DNA of 8,554 bases from Bacillota bacterium (GCA_023441845.1 JAEZNF010000008.1:1-8554), one strand, 5' to 3'. Positions 1 to 6,788 are shown, counted from the first letter of the stretch. Numbers and translations: made by a program. Notes: generated by a model not told the origin, from the sequence alone.

Positions 1-867
1 GCTTATAACAATTGCTTTTCCGGGAGCATTTTTATCTTCTATAGAAAAATCTCCATTCGTGTACTTTCCAAGAATTAACTGTAAATATCCGAATTCATAA
101 GAATCCAAATATCCTACCATTTTATCCTTATTAAATACTGCCGCACCTACAATTTCCCTTTTTATAGACCCTTCCCTTGCAAGTTCTCCGGGTAAGTAAC
201 CCTTTTCAGCCACACCTTGTGATCTTTTACCACTTTGGAGAAGTCTGATAAAATCATTCACACCACCATATGTTGCAATGGGCTGTCCATAATCAGTACA
301 CATCGTTCTGTAAAATGTCAAAAACCTTTCCCTTGGAAAGCTATTTGAGTAATATGACTGCTGAATAATAAGCTCTATTGATTTTGCAATGCTGCTTCCG
401 ATGTTAGTAATATTTTCTTTTATAAAATTTTCAGCGCTTCCCTTTGAAACAATAACATTCATGGTACCTCGGTTTTCATAATACCTTTCCAATGGTGTTA
501 CAATATCATTTACTCCCTCTCTCGCAAACTCTTCAGATATAATCAGCACTTTCACATGCATAAGAGACACTCTCCTTGATACTGACATTCCAAACATTTC
601 AAGCCCCTCCAATATAGTTGGGGATTCAATAATATGAATATTACTACCGCCTTCTTGAGTTTTGCTCTTATTATCCTTCGAATCACTGCCGCCTCCGCTT
701 TTATAGTTTGGGTATTCTATAGTAAATCTTATCCTGTCGGTTGATCCTTTATCTATTCCAATAGCAAGCGCATAGACTTCATCATCAATCTCACGCGCAT
801 CATAGCATGATGTAAAAGTACAGCATATACATATTAGTGTTATCAAAAGGCTAAGTTTCTTTTGCAC
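1..867 (-). CDS. gerAC: Ger(x)C family spore germination lipoprotein (receptor C subunit), 3' end cut off
   Basis: This is the C subunit of a GerA-type germinant receptor, a lipoprotein on the outer face of the spore inner membrane. The frame is open for 289 codons from a GTG at 867 to the window edge. The family is usually about 370-400 residues, so roughly the last quarter is missing. The start is set by AAAGGAG about nine bases upstream and by the lipoprotein signal that follows: KK at residues 3-4, a hydrophobic stretch at 5-16 and a lipobox-like FTSC ending at Cys21. The mature end, CYDAREIDDEVYALAIGID, matches the usual CWDxREL/I start of GerC proteins, with Tyr replacing Trp. Further along, a SPTILEGLEMFGMSVSRR-like segment and AAVFNKDKMVGYLD are typical of the N domain. 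It overlaps the end of the B gene by 17 nt in another frame, indicating translational coupling. The Phe at lipobox -3 is atypical. Family call is firm; the germinant is unknown. Confidence 0.93.
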   Translation of the reverse strand, partial: MQKKLSLLITLICICCTFTSCYDAREIDDEVYALAIGIDKGSTDRIRFTIEYPNYKSGGGSDSKDNKSKTQEGGSNIHIIESPTILEGLEMFGMSVSRRVSLMHVKVLIISEEFAREGVNDIVTPLERYYENRGTMNVIVSKGSAENFIKENITNIGSSIAKSIELIIQQSYYSNSFPRERFLTFYRTMCTDYGQPIATYGGVNDFIRLLQSGKRSQGVAEKGYLPGELAREGSIKREIVGAAVFNKDKMVGYLDSYEFGYLQLILGKYTNGDFSIEDKNAPGKAIVIS

Positions 868-1960
868 CAGGCAGGGCTCCTTTCTTTCTTAATATCATTG
901 CGATTAACAGTGTAATACCGGGAAACACAAATATAAGAAACATACTGTATTTACGCAGCGGCTTTACATAGTAAGTTAACAATTCCGAAATGTTCTTTGG
1001 CAATATTGCAATCAGAAAACACAGAAATAGAAAAGGAAATATCAACGGTCTATGATTTTTAATTTTGAAAGTCTGAGCATAAATAACAGTTGTAAGGTAA
1101 AAACCGTTTGATACAAAAATAAAAGTTGAAATTATCCATATAAACAGGAAAATTGATTCCATCCTTTGGAAAAACCTATTATAGTATATCGATCTGGATA
1201 ATTCAAACAATCCCGACAGATTATCACTGCCGACTGTATATGTAAAAAGCATCAGATAGCACGCTGTTGAAATACTGAATATTGCTCCGGTTATTAGTAT
1301 GCTAACAGTACCTGCTTTCTTGATGTTTTTGATTCCGTGCATAAAATTTATATATACACCCAAAGTTGCTACTTCTATATAGGCCGAGCTTCTTAAAATT
1401 CCTGTAACTATTGAATTTTTAACACCATATCCTCCAATGGGCTTCAAAAAGTTTATATCGTAACTGGGATAAGCAAGAACAAGTATGACCAGTATCCCTA
1501 ATATAATAGGCACAAAACATAAAGAACAAATCCTTATCAGGACTTCCAGCCCAAAGTAAGATATTAATGCAGCCAGCAGCAAAAACGTACCGAGAATCAT
1601 ACTGATAGGTGTATTTGGAAGATTATATACCTTTATCATTCCAACAAATTCCCTGATTGCAGAAGCTGAGTAGAATAACGTAAACAGTACTAAAATAATA
1701 TTTATAAACTTGCCAACGTATTTCCCAAATACTATCTCAGCTATATCTCCGATATTTTTACCGGGAAATCTTTTTAGAAGAATACAAAACAAATAGAAGA
1801 AGAATAGGCTTGTAACACAAGAAATGAGTGTAATATACCATGCTGCTGTGCCTCCTGTTTCGCATATTCCCGCCAAGCTTGTATAAAAAACTTTATTTAT
1901 CATTGCAATACATATCAAACAAATAGTCCCATATAATCCTATATTTTCTCTACTATTCAT
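851..1960 (-). CDS. gerAB: GerB-type spore germination permease (receptor B subunit)
   Basis: This is the integral-membrane B subunit of the germinant receptor. It belongs to the amino acid/polyamine/organocation transporter superfamily and probably forms or contributes to the germinant-binding pocket. From the ATG at 1960 it is 369 aa, the usual family length. About ten hydrophobic segments are visible, roughly at residues 8-25, 38-62, 84-105, 120-138, 146-165, 185-206, 219-242, 267-295, 305-320 and 338-357. The RMESIFLFIWI segment near 266-276 is a family hallmark. The frame extends upstream to 2002, but that part lies inside the A gene and lacks a ribosome binding site. The ATG at 1960 has AGAAGGA eight bases upstream and begins MNSRENIG, a normal GerB start. 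It overlaps the A gene by 8 nt (ATGAATAG) and the C gene by 17 nt, so the three are one operon. The specific germinant cannot be told from sequence. Confidence 0.95.
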   Translation of the reverse strand: MNSRENIGLYGTICLICIAMINKVFYTSLAGICETGGTAAWYITLISCVTSLFFFYLFCILLKRFPGKNIGDIAEIVFGKYVGKFINIILVLFTLFYSASAIREFVGMIKVYNLPNTPISMILGTFLLLAALISYFGLEVLIRICSLCFVPIILGILVILVLAYPSYDINFLKPIGGYGVKNSIVTGILRSSAYIEVATLGVYINFMHGIKNIKKAGTVSILITGAIFSISTACYLMLFTYTVGSDNLSGLFELSRSIYYNRFFQRMESIFLFIWIISTFIFVSNGFYLTTVIYAQTFKIKNHRPLIFPFLFLCFLIAILPKNISELLTYYVKPLRKYSMFLIFVFPGITLLIAMILRKKGALPGAKET

Positions 1961-3734
1961 TTCCGCCATCCTTCTCTTGTGACAAATCGGGCACTTCAGC
2001 ATCTTTTAAAGTCCATCCTCTGGATATTTTAGGCTGTATGCGTTCATTTTGTGCATTTATTTCATCAGGACGAAGCTCCTGTTTCCATATCGGCCATAAT
2101 ATAATAGAGTCTTTTCTTCTCCTTATTTTTGGTGCGTATGATGCAAACATCGGGACACCAAAAGATTTTACATTTAAGAATACAGCCAGTGTACCTAAAA
2201 TTCCAAGGGATATACCATAAAAGCCCAGCACGGCACCCATAAAAATAAACCCTATTCTTAATATTCTTGCCGTAAAGGCAAGACTGTAATCAGGAATAGC
2301 AAAATTTCCAAGCCCCGTTAACGAGACGATTATAATCAATACCGGACTTACCAGATTTGCCTGTACCGCTGCCTGCCCTAAAATAAGCGCCCCAATAATA
2401 CCTATTGTATTTCCTATTATCCCGGGTACACGTATACCGGCTTCCCTTATCAGTTCAAAAGACATCTCCATCAACAGTACTTCTACAATGGTCGGAAAAG
2501 GAACATTTTCTCTGGCCTCCGCAATTGCGATAAGAAGGTCTGTCGGTATCATTTCTCTATGGAAATTGGTAATAGCAACATATAAACCCGGAAGCAGAAT
2601 ACTGATAAAGAGTGCAGCAATTCTAATAAGCCTGATGAGAGTGGCATACTGCCATCTAAGAGATGAATCCTCAGGACTATGCAATAAAGAAAAAATAGTA
2701 ACAGGGACAATTAATGCAAACGGAGAACCTTCTGCAATAATTACCACTCTTCCCTCAAAAATATTTGATGATGCCCTATCAGGTCTTTCGGTAGAAAGAA
2801 CAGTAGGCAAAATCGACATGGGACTGTCTTCAATGAACTGCTCAAGCATTCCGCTGCCTGCAATATAATCGGCTTTTAAACTATTGATCCTTCTTTTAAC
2901 CTCTTGGACTATTGCCGGGTTAACAATGCCATTTAAATACATAATTGCACACAGATTGTTGTTTTGACCGCCTATAGGCAGGATTTCCGTCGTTAAATCC
3001 TTGTTTTTGACGATTTTTCTTATGAGCGTAATATTTGTACGCAGGTTTTCATTGAACGCCTCCTGTGACCCTTTCACAACCCCTTCAATCTGTGGCTTGT
3101 CTACCGCCCTTTTTTCATACCCTTTGGTTTCACAGGAAATATAGTACTCACATCCGTCAACATAAAGGCATGTGTTACCCGACAGTATTTCTTTTACTAT
3201 ATCTTCCGGCAGTGTCAGCTTTTTTAGTTGGTTTGTTTCAATTACGCTTGTCAGCAAGTTGTATAATTGGTTGCTTTCCATAGTGGTATCAAAGTTATTT
3301 TCATCCACGAGCGGCCTTAAAATAAAGCTATTTATTACTGTCCTGTCAACCATTCCATCAATATACGCAATAAAGGCTTTATGCTTTTTTGCAACAGCAA
3401 ATTCCCGAAAAACAATATCTTTGTTTGTAGGATAATTGAATTGCTTCTTAATACAATCCATATTTATTTCAATATTATCGGAAATTGTGCTTTCTTTAAT
3501 TGATTTCGATGTTTTCTTATTGAGCTTTTTATATTGTCCGACAGGTATCGGTGTTTTTATACTTCTGGTATCACAGAATTTCTTTTTGCTCGTACTGTTT
3601 TGCCGGCCCTGATCCTGCCACTGTCCATGATGGCCTTCATTTATTTCAGGCAAGTAAAACTCTTTTACTTTTTTTGTTTCTTTATACGTAATCAATGATA
3701 TTAATTTTAAAAATACATTTCCTTTGCGCTTCAT
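1953..3734 (-). CDS. gerAA: GerA-type spore germination protein (receptor A subunit) with long N-terminal extension
   Basis: This is the A subunit of a GerA-type germinant receptor in the spore inner membrane and the first gene of the A-B-C operon. It is 593 aa; many family members are about 480-550. Residues 1-90 are polar and Lys/Gln/Ser-rich with no evident domain. The conserved N-terminal domain runs from about 95 to 355: NKDIVFREF at 104-112, LRTNITLIRK at 231-240, STERPDR at 314-320, EGRVVIIAEGSPFAL at 327-341 and HSPEDS at 352-357. A membrane domain of four to five helices follows at about 365-530, with VPFPTIVEVLLMEMSFELIR at 411-430, GQAAVQANLVSP at 453-464 and NFAIPDYSLAFTARILR at 477-493. 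A basic, soluble tail closes the protein. The ATG at 3734 has AGAGGG five bases upstream. No internal ATG before the conserved domain has a comparable site, so the long start is preferred. Family call is very firm. Confidence 0.96.
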   Translation of the reverse strand: MKRKGNVFLKLISLITYKETKKVKEFYLPEINEGHHGQWQDQGRQNSTSKKKFCDTRSIKTPIPVGQYKKLNKKTSKSIKESTISDNIEINMDCIKKQFNYPTNKDIVFREFAVAKKHKAFIAYIDGMVDRTVINSFILRPLVDENNFDTTMESNQLYNLLTSVIETNQLKKLTLPEDIVKEILSGNTCLYVDGCEYYISCETKGYEKRAVDKPQIEGVVKGSQEAFNENLRTNITLIRKIVKNKDLTTEILPIGGQNNNLCAIMYLNGIVNPAIVQEVKRRINSLKADYIAGSGMLEQFIEDSPMSILPTVLSTERPDRASSNIFEGRVVIIAEGSPFALIVPVTIFSLLHSPEDSSLRWQYATLIRLIRIAALFISILLPGLYVAITNFHREMIPTDLLIAIAEARENVPFPTIVEVLLMEMSFELIREAGIRVPGIIGNTIGIIGALILGQAAVQANLVSPVLIIIVSLTGLGNFAIPDYSLAFTARILRIGFIFMGAVLGFYGISLGILGTLAVFLNVKSFGVPMFASYAPKIRRRKDSIILWPIWKQELRPDEINAQNERIQPKISRGWTLKDAEVPDLSQEKDGGNE

Positions 3735-3757
3735 AAGAACCCTCTTCGGTTAATTTG

Positions 3758-3784
3758 TATTATATATTTTGTAATAAAAACTCA
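3758..3784 (-). promoter_or_regulatory. Weak candidate promoter for the germination operon
   Basis: On the minus strand a TATAATA box lies at 3764-3758, about 24 bases before the first germination gene. It would give a start site near 3751 and a leader of about 17 nt. Upstream, TGAGT at 3784-3780 is separated by only 15 bases, shorter than usual for the forespore sigma-G factor expected to drive receptor operons. The -10-like box is plausible, but the -35 is not convincing. Confidence 0.25.
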
Positions 3785-3810
3785 GCATCATCAAGACCCC
3801 TTGCTTTTTG

Positions 3811-3836
3811 CCGGATTTCTCTTTGAGAAATGTCCG
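3811..3836. repeat. Short hairpin repeat, copy A
   Basis: A perfect 7-bp inverted repeat ATTTCTC-ttt-GAGAAAT lies at 3815-3831. It is flanked by CGG and CCG, which can extend the stem past a 2-nt bulge. The same 7-bp arms and 3-nt spacer recur after pgi at 6617-6633, and the right arm plus tail recurs in weaker form at 4096-4111. No T-run follows on either strand, so this is not a standard terminator. Confidence 0.45.
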
Positions 3837-3984
3837 ATATTCAAAATACCCTTTTTAGCATCTACATGTATTATTTCTCTCTTTTCAGAAATCTATCCAA
3901 TATCTTAATTTATTTACTCACTTTCCCGGTTTTATTTAAAGCAAGCTTCTTACGAAATAAGAATCAGATCCACTGAGGTCCGGA

Positions 3985-4074
3985 ATGTATAGGCAAGAAA
4001 CAACAATGAAACCCAATAACCGGCCCAGGTCGTATAGATATGTATTGAATCGAAGCAGAATAGCCAATCACTAG
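3985..4074 (+). CDS. Possible small basic peptide, 29 aa, unknown function
   Basis: This is a short ORF of 29 codons plus stop that I do not recognise. In its favour, the ATG is preceded by GAGGT at 3975-3979 with a 5-nt gap, a good clostridial ribosome binding site. A strong terminator working in this direction starts 40 bases after the stop. The peptide is very basic and polar, rich in Arg and Asn (for example NNRPRSYRYVLNRSRI), with no hydrophobic segment or signal peptide. Against it, it is short enough to arise by chance, no clear promoter is visible upstream, and there is no family match I can name. It lies between spore genes, so a spore role is imaginable but only a guess. Confidence 0.28.
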   Translation: MYRQETTMKPNNRPRSYRYVLNRSRIANH

Positions 4075-4080
4075 CCTTTA

Positions 4081-4111
4081 GCCGCTCTTCTTCCTAAGAA
4101 ATTGCCGCTAA
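4081..4111. repeat. Short hairpin repeat, diverged copy B
   Basis: TTCTT-cct-AAGAA at 4088-4100 is a 5-bp stem with a 3-nt loop. The right arm and tail (AAGAAATTGCCGCTAA, 4096-4111) match 14 of 16 bases of the corresponding part of the hairpin after pgi (GAGAAATTGCCGTTAA, 6627-6642). The left arm has diverged. GCCGCT also occurs as a direct repeat at 4081-4086 and 4104-4109. Confidence 0.4.
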
Positions 4112-4113
4112 TA

Positions 4114-4150
4114 AAAAAGTGCCCGGAACTCATAAAGCCGGGCACTTTTT
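4114..4150. terminator. Strong bidirectional rho-independent terminator
   Basis: A perfect 13-bp stem pairs 4114-4126 (AAAAAGTGCCCGG) with 4138-4150 (CCGGGCACTTTTT) around an 11-nt loop. T-runs follow on both strands. It sits 12 bases after the SASP stop codon on the minus strand, so it clearly ends that transcript. In the plus direction it would end any transcript crossing the small ORF upstream. Confidence 0.93.
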
Positions 4151-4162
4151 GTTATATTCACC

Positions 4163-4384
4163 TTATTGGAGGCTATTTTGGGCCATTTGTATCATTCTTT
4201 TTACCATCTGGCCTCCTATGGGACCTCCCTCAGATCCGTTTACTTTTGACGAAACGTCACCCTTATAATGGTCGTTGTTTTCCTTAACATATTGCAAGTG
4301 CCCTATTTCTTTGGCACACTCCATCTTAAAATTTGTTAATGCAGCTCTGCTTTCAGGTACCAACGGCGTTTTAGGTCTTGACAT
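4163..4384 (-). CDS. Alpha/beta-type small acid-soluble spore protein (SASP)
   Basis: Alpha/beta SASPs coat DNA in the dormant spore, protect it from UV and heat, and are degraded during germination by the protease GPR. This one is 73 aa, normal for the family. Hallmarks are the ECAKEIG segment at residues 22-28, corresponding to the GPR cleavage site (usual form EFASEFG or EIASEFG), and the C-terminal block VNGSEGGPIGGQMVKRMI at 48-65 (usual form NGSVGGxITKRLV). An alternative GTG lies three codons upstream, but the ATG at 4384 is preferred because AAGGTG lies six bases before it and MSRPK is a natural start. It is a single-gene unit with its own terminator, divergent from pcm across a 141-bp, very AT-rich spacer. 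Expression in the forespore under sigma-G is expected for the family; no clear sigma-G boxes could be picked in that spacer. The Cys at residue 23 is unusual. Confidence 0.93.
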   Translation of the reverse strand: MSRPKTPLVPESRAALTNFKMECAKEIGHLQYVKENNDHYKGDVSSKVNGSEGGPIGGQMVKRMIQMAQNSLQ

Positions 4385-4525
4385 AAAATTCACCTTCCTA
4401 AAATTTATTTATATCAATATTGTTTACATATTATTTTTTTTATTACGTATTAAATAATAGTAAAAATAGAAAAAATAAAAAAGGATTCATTTTAAAATAA
4501 TATATTAAACATATCGGAGGCATCT

Positions 4526-5128
4526 ATGAAAAACGATAAGGAAAAGTCCCGCGAACTTCTTGATTTTTTTGTAAAGCTTGACCGAGCAATTTTTTTAGAT
4601 AAGGATCATAAAGCTTATGCAAAGTGTGACAGTGCTCTTTCCATAGGCTATGAACAGACTATCTCCCAGCCAAGCCTGGTCTACAGGATGACCCTCGAAT
4701 TGGATATAGAAGAAAGCTCAAAGGTACTGGAAATAGGCACCGGTTCAGGATACCAGACAGCATTTCTTGCACAGTTTGCTCAGAAAGTCTATACTGTAGA
4801 GCGAATTGAGGAACTATCAAGGAAGGCCCAGAAAAGACTTTTGGATTTGGGATATACCAATATAAACTTCAAGATAAGCAACGGCAGTGATGGATGGGCT
4901 GAATTTTCCCCGTATGACAGGATTATTGTCACAGCCGCTGCAAGTGCCGTTCCAAAGGCCTTAATAGAACAGCTTAAGCCTGACGGAAAAATGATTATAC
5001 CTGTAGGTGAAAAGGAAGTTCAGAAGCTTCTGCTTATTAAAAAAGACAGCGCGGGAAACATACGTATGGAATCACTCGGGAAAGTTGTCTTTGTGGAATT
5101 AAAAGGTGATTATGGCTGGAAGCACTAA
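4526..5128 (+). CDS. pcm: Protein-L-isoaspartate O-methyltransferase
   Basis: The enzyme transfers a methyl group from S-adenosylmethionine to abnormal L-isoaspartyl residues that arise by Asn deamidation or Asp isomerisation, starting their repair. It is cytoplasmic. At 200 aa it is close to the usual 205-215. Visible family features are SIGYEQTISQP at residues 39-49 (the substrate-side motif), the SAM-binding motif I LEIGTGSGYQTA at 68-79, VYTVERIEEL at 88-97 (acidic residue contacting the SAM ribose), YDRIIVTAAA at 130-139 (motif II) and LKPDGKMIIPVG at 150-161 (motif III). The start is well supported: CGGAGG at 4515-4520, five bases before the ATG. It is divergent from the SASP gene and is followed by a separate promoter for pgi, so it may be monocistronic, though no terminator is visible after it. 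Confidence 0.95.
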   Translation: MKNDKEKSRELLDFFVKLDRAIFLDKDHKAYAKCDSALSIGYEQTISQPSLVYRMTLELDIEESSKVLEIGTGSGYQTAFLAQFAQKVYTVERIEELSRKAQKRLLDLGYTNINFKISNGSDGWAEFSPYDRIIVTAAASAVPKALIEQLKPDGKMIIPVGEKEVQKLLLIKKDSAGNIRMESLGKVVFVELKGDYGWKH

Positions 5129-5143
5129 TCTCTTAAACAATAA

Positions 5144-5172
5144 TGGACTTTTTTAGCTTATTTTGTTATAAT
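5144..5172 (+). promoter_or_regulatory. Sigma-A type promoter of pgi with extended -10
   Basis: TGGACT at 5144-5149 (-35, 4 of 6 matches to TTGACA) is followed after exactly 17 bases by a perfect TATAAT at 5167-5172, preceded by TGT (extended -10, TGnTATAAT). The start site would be near 5179, giving a leader of about 79 nt before pgi. That leader contains only a weak GCCTT/AAGGC palindrome and the ribosome binding site. Confidence 0.7.
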
Positions 5173-5257
5173 TCTAACGAACTATTTTTTCTAAGAAGTA
5201 ATAACAGGACCGCCTTTTAAAGGCCCGTCTTTAAATTAAATTTAGGAGGCTAAAAGT

Positions 5258-6604
5258 ATGCAGAGAATTAAATTTGATTATTCGAAAGCCGGTAATTTTA
5301 TAAGTGCCGATGAGGTTTCTTATCTTGAAAGCTATGTAAAATCAGCTCACGATATGCTTCATAATAAAACAGGCGCCGGTAATGACTACGTTGGGTGGGT
5401 TGATCTCCCGATAAATTATGACAAGGAAGAATTTAAAAGGATAAAGGCTGCTGCCGAAAAGATTAAATCAGATTCCGATGTACTTATTGTTATAGGAATA
5501 GGCGGTTCGTACCTTGGTGCAAAAGCTGCTATAGACTTTTTATCCCACTCATTCTACAATGTACTTCCCAAATCATGTAGAAAAACACCTGAAATCTATT
5601 TTGTCGGAAATAACATAAGCTCTACATATATCTCTGACCTTCTTGAAGTAATTGAGGGCAAGGAATTATCGGTAAATGTAATATCAAAATCGGGTACAAC
5701 CACCGAGCCTGCCATAGCCTTCAGAATATTCAAGGAATTAATGGAAAAGAAATACGGTAAGGAAGAAGCAAGCAAGAGAATTTACGCTACAACAGACAAG
5801 TCAAAGGGTGCACTAAAAAAACTGGCTACCGAAGAAAAATATGAAACCTTCGTTGTCCCCGATGATATAGGCGGCAGATTCTCCGTTTTAACAGCAGTCG
5901 GCCTTCTTCCGATAGCAGTAAGCGGAGCCGATATAGACAAGATGATGCTGGGAGCTTCAGATGCATACGAGCTTTACAAGAATACCAATCTGAATGAAAA
6001 TGACTGCTACAAGTACGCTGCTGCAAGAAATGCTCTCTACAGGAAAAGCAAGACCATAGAAATACTTGTTAACTATGAACCCTCACTTCACTACTTTACC
6101 GAATGGTGGAAACAATTATACGGAGAAAGTGAAGGAAAGGATCAGAAGGGCATCTTCCCGGCAGGGGTTGACTTCTCGGCCGATCTCCATTCCATGGGGC
6201 AATACATTCAGGACGGTATAAGGAATATCTTTGAAACTGTCATAAACGTTGAAAAACCGAGAAAGAGCATAACTATCAAGGAAGACAGGGATAACGTAGA
6301 CGGTCTGAACTTCCTCGCAGGCAAAGATATAGATTTTGTTAACAAAAAAGCCATGGAAGGTACTCTATTGGCTCACACCGACGGCGGTGTTCCCAATCTT
6401 ATCATTAATGTGCCTGAATTGAATGAATACTGCTTTGGAAGCCTTGTGTACTTCTTTGAAAAAGCGTGCGGAATCAGCGGGTATCTTTTGGGTGTCAATC
6501 CTTTCAACCAGCCTGGTGTTGAAGCATACAAGAAAAACATGTTCGCACTTTTAGGAAAACCCGGCTTTGAAGAAGAAAAGAAAAAGCTTGAAAGCCGCTT
6601 ATAA
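5258..6604 (+). CDS. pgi: Glucose-6-phosphate isomerase
   Basis: This cytoplasmic enzyme interconverts glucose 6-phosphate and fructose 6-phosphate in glycolysis and gluconeogenesis. It is 448 aa, the length of the short Firmicute form (Bacillus enzyme about 450). Visible are the sugar-phosphate isomerase (SIS) motifs [14 protein letters not shown] at residues 78-91 and [12 protein letters not shown] at 141-152, the signature [14 protein letters not shown] at 202-215, and the second signature [20 protein letters not shown] at 408-427. Glu290 (in YGESEGK), His311 (in DLHSMGQ) and Lys425 fall at the positions I recall as catalytic in the Geobacillus enzyme. AGGAGG at 5244-5249, eight bases before the ATG, fixes the start. 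It has its own promoter upstream; two structured elements follow the stop. The frame is intact and the enzyme should be active. Confidence 0.97.
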   Translation: MQRIKFDYSKAGNFISADEVSYLESYVKSAHDMLHNKTGAGNDYVGWVDLPINYDKEEFKRIKAAAEKIKSDSDVLIVIGIGGSYLGAKAAIDFLSHSFYNVLPKSCRKTPEIYFVGNNISSTYISDLLEVIEGKELSVNVISKSGTTTEPAIAFRIFKELMEKKYGKEEASKRIYATTDKSKGALKKLATEEKYETFVVPDDIGGRFSVLTAVGLLPIAVSGADIDKMMLGASDAYELYKNTNLNENDCYKYAAARNALYRKSKTIEILVNYEPSLHYFTEWWKQLYGESEGKDQKGIFPAGVDFSADLHSMGQYIQDGIRNIFETVINVEKPRKSITIKEDRDNVDGLNFLAGKDIDFVNKKAMEGTLLAHTDGGVPNLIINVPELNEYCFGSLVYFFEKACGISGYLLGVNPFNQPGVEAYKKNMFALLGKPGFEEEKKKLESRL

Positions 6605-6658
6605 TATGAAAATCTGATTTCTCTACGAGAAATTGCCGTTAAATAAATTATTTCATAT
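6604..6658. repeat. Nested hairpin after pgi (copy C of the short hairpin repeat)
   Basis: An outer 8-bp pair, ATATGAAA (6604-6611) with TTTCATAT (6651-6658), encloses an inner perfect 7-bp hairpin ATTTCTC-tac-GAGAAAT (6617-6633). The inner hairpin has the same arms as the one at 3815-3831. The sequence after it (TGCCGTTAAATAAA) matches the tail of the copy at 4102-4114. It begins at the last base of the pgi stop codon, so it may shape the 3' end of the pgi message. It has no T-run and is not a classic terminator. Confidence 0.5.
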
Positions 6659-6659
6659 A

Positions 6660-6729
6660 AAAGGGGCTGTTGCAAAATGCAGATTCTACCATGTAATGTG
6701 GTTAATTGATGTTTTTCAATAGTCCCTTT
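6660..6729. mobile_element. About 70-bp inverted-repeat element, possible MITE or insertion-sequence remnant
   Basis: AAAGGGGCTGTTG (6660-6672) is the imperfect inverted complement of CAATAGTCCCTTT (6717-6729): 11 of 13 bases match and the two exceptions can form G:U pairs in RNA. Past one mismatch the pairing continues with AAAA (6674-6677) against TTTT (6712-6715). A smaller ACCA/TGGT pair lies in the loop. The TGTTGCAAAA core resembles transposon ends of the IS6/IS26 type (GGCACTGTTGCAAA). TATAAAA occurs on both sides (6656-6662 and 6735-6741), a possible but weak target duplication in AT-rich DNA. No transposase fragment is present. Alternatively it is simply a strong hairpin that ends or stabilises the pgi transcript. 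Confidence 0.4.
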
Positions 6730-6788
6730 AAAACTATAAAAAGTCTTTAAAAATGTACTATAAAGTCAATGTTTGTGAGGTGCGCGGT

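Larger units (their letters stand above)
3735..4113. other. Intergenic spacer between the germination operon and the terminator
   Basis: This 379-bp spacer contains no ORF of 60 codons or more and no tRNA- or rRNA-like sequence. I can support only small items in it: the TATAATA box before the germination operon, two related short hairpins (entered separately), a 6-bp inverted repeat TTCTTA-cgaaa-TAAGAA at 3947-3963, an ATTTCT/AGAAAT pair near 3875-3892, and one short plus-strand ORF with a ribosome binding site (entered separately). Confidence 0.6.

Noticed and set aside
1961..2002. A longer start for the B subunit adding MLKCPICHKRRMAE, with a zinc-finger-like CxxC.
   Set aside because: This segment lies entirely inside the A gene and has no ribosome binding site; MNSRENIG at 1960 has AGAAGGA eight bases upstream and fits the family, so the CxxC is an out-of-frame artifact.
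2038..3435. Several plus-strand open frames of 60-126 codons across the germination A gene.
   Set aside because: They lie antisense to a fully conserved GerA reading frame, lack ribosome binding sites and family motifs, and are shadows of its codon use.
3735..4113. A tRNA, structured RNA or CRISPR array in the large spacer.
   Set aside because: There is no cloverleaf, no CCA end and no regularly spaced direct repeats; only short isolated hairpins are visible.
4394..4525. Promoters for the SASP gene and pcm in the divergent spacer, such as TTTACA at 4423-4428 with TATTAA at 4448-4453.
   Set aside because: The spacing is 19 bases, and the region is so AT-rich that many equally good box pairs can be drawn; no sigma-G pair of correct spacing stood out.
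5179..5257. Riboswitch or attenuator in the pgi leader, prompted by the GCCTTTTAAAGGC palindrome at about 5211-5223.
   Set aside because: The stem is only about five pairs, there is no alternative structure or T-run, and the leader matches no riboswitch class I can recognise.
6753..6788. A 12-residue extension of the CYTH protein (MYYKVNVCEVRG).
   Set aside because: No ribosome binding site precedes 6753; GAGGTG precedes the ATG at 6789, which places the ExExK motif at residues 4-8 as in characterised relatives.
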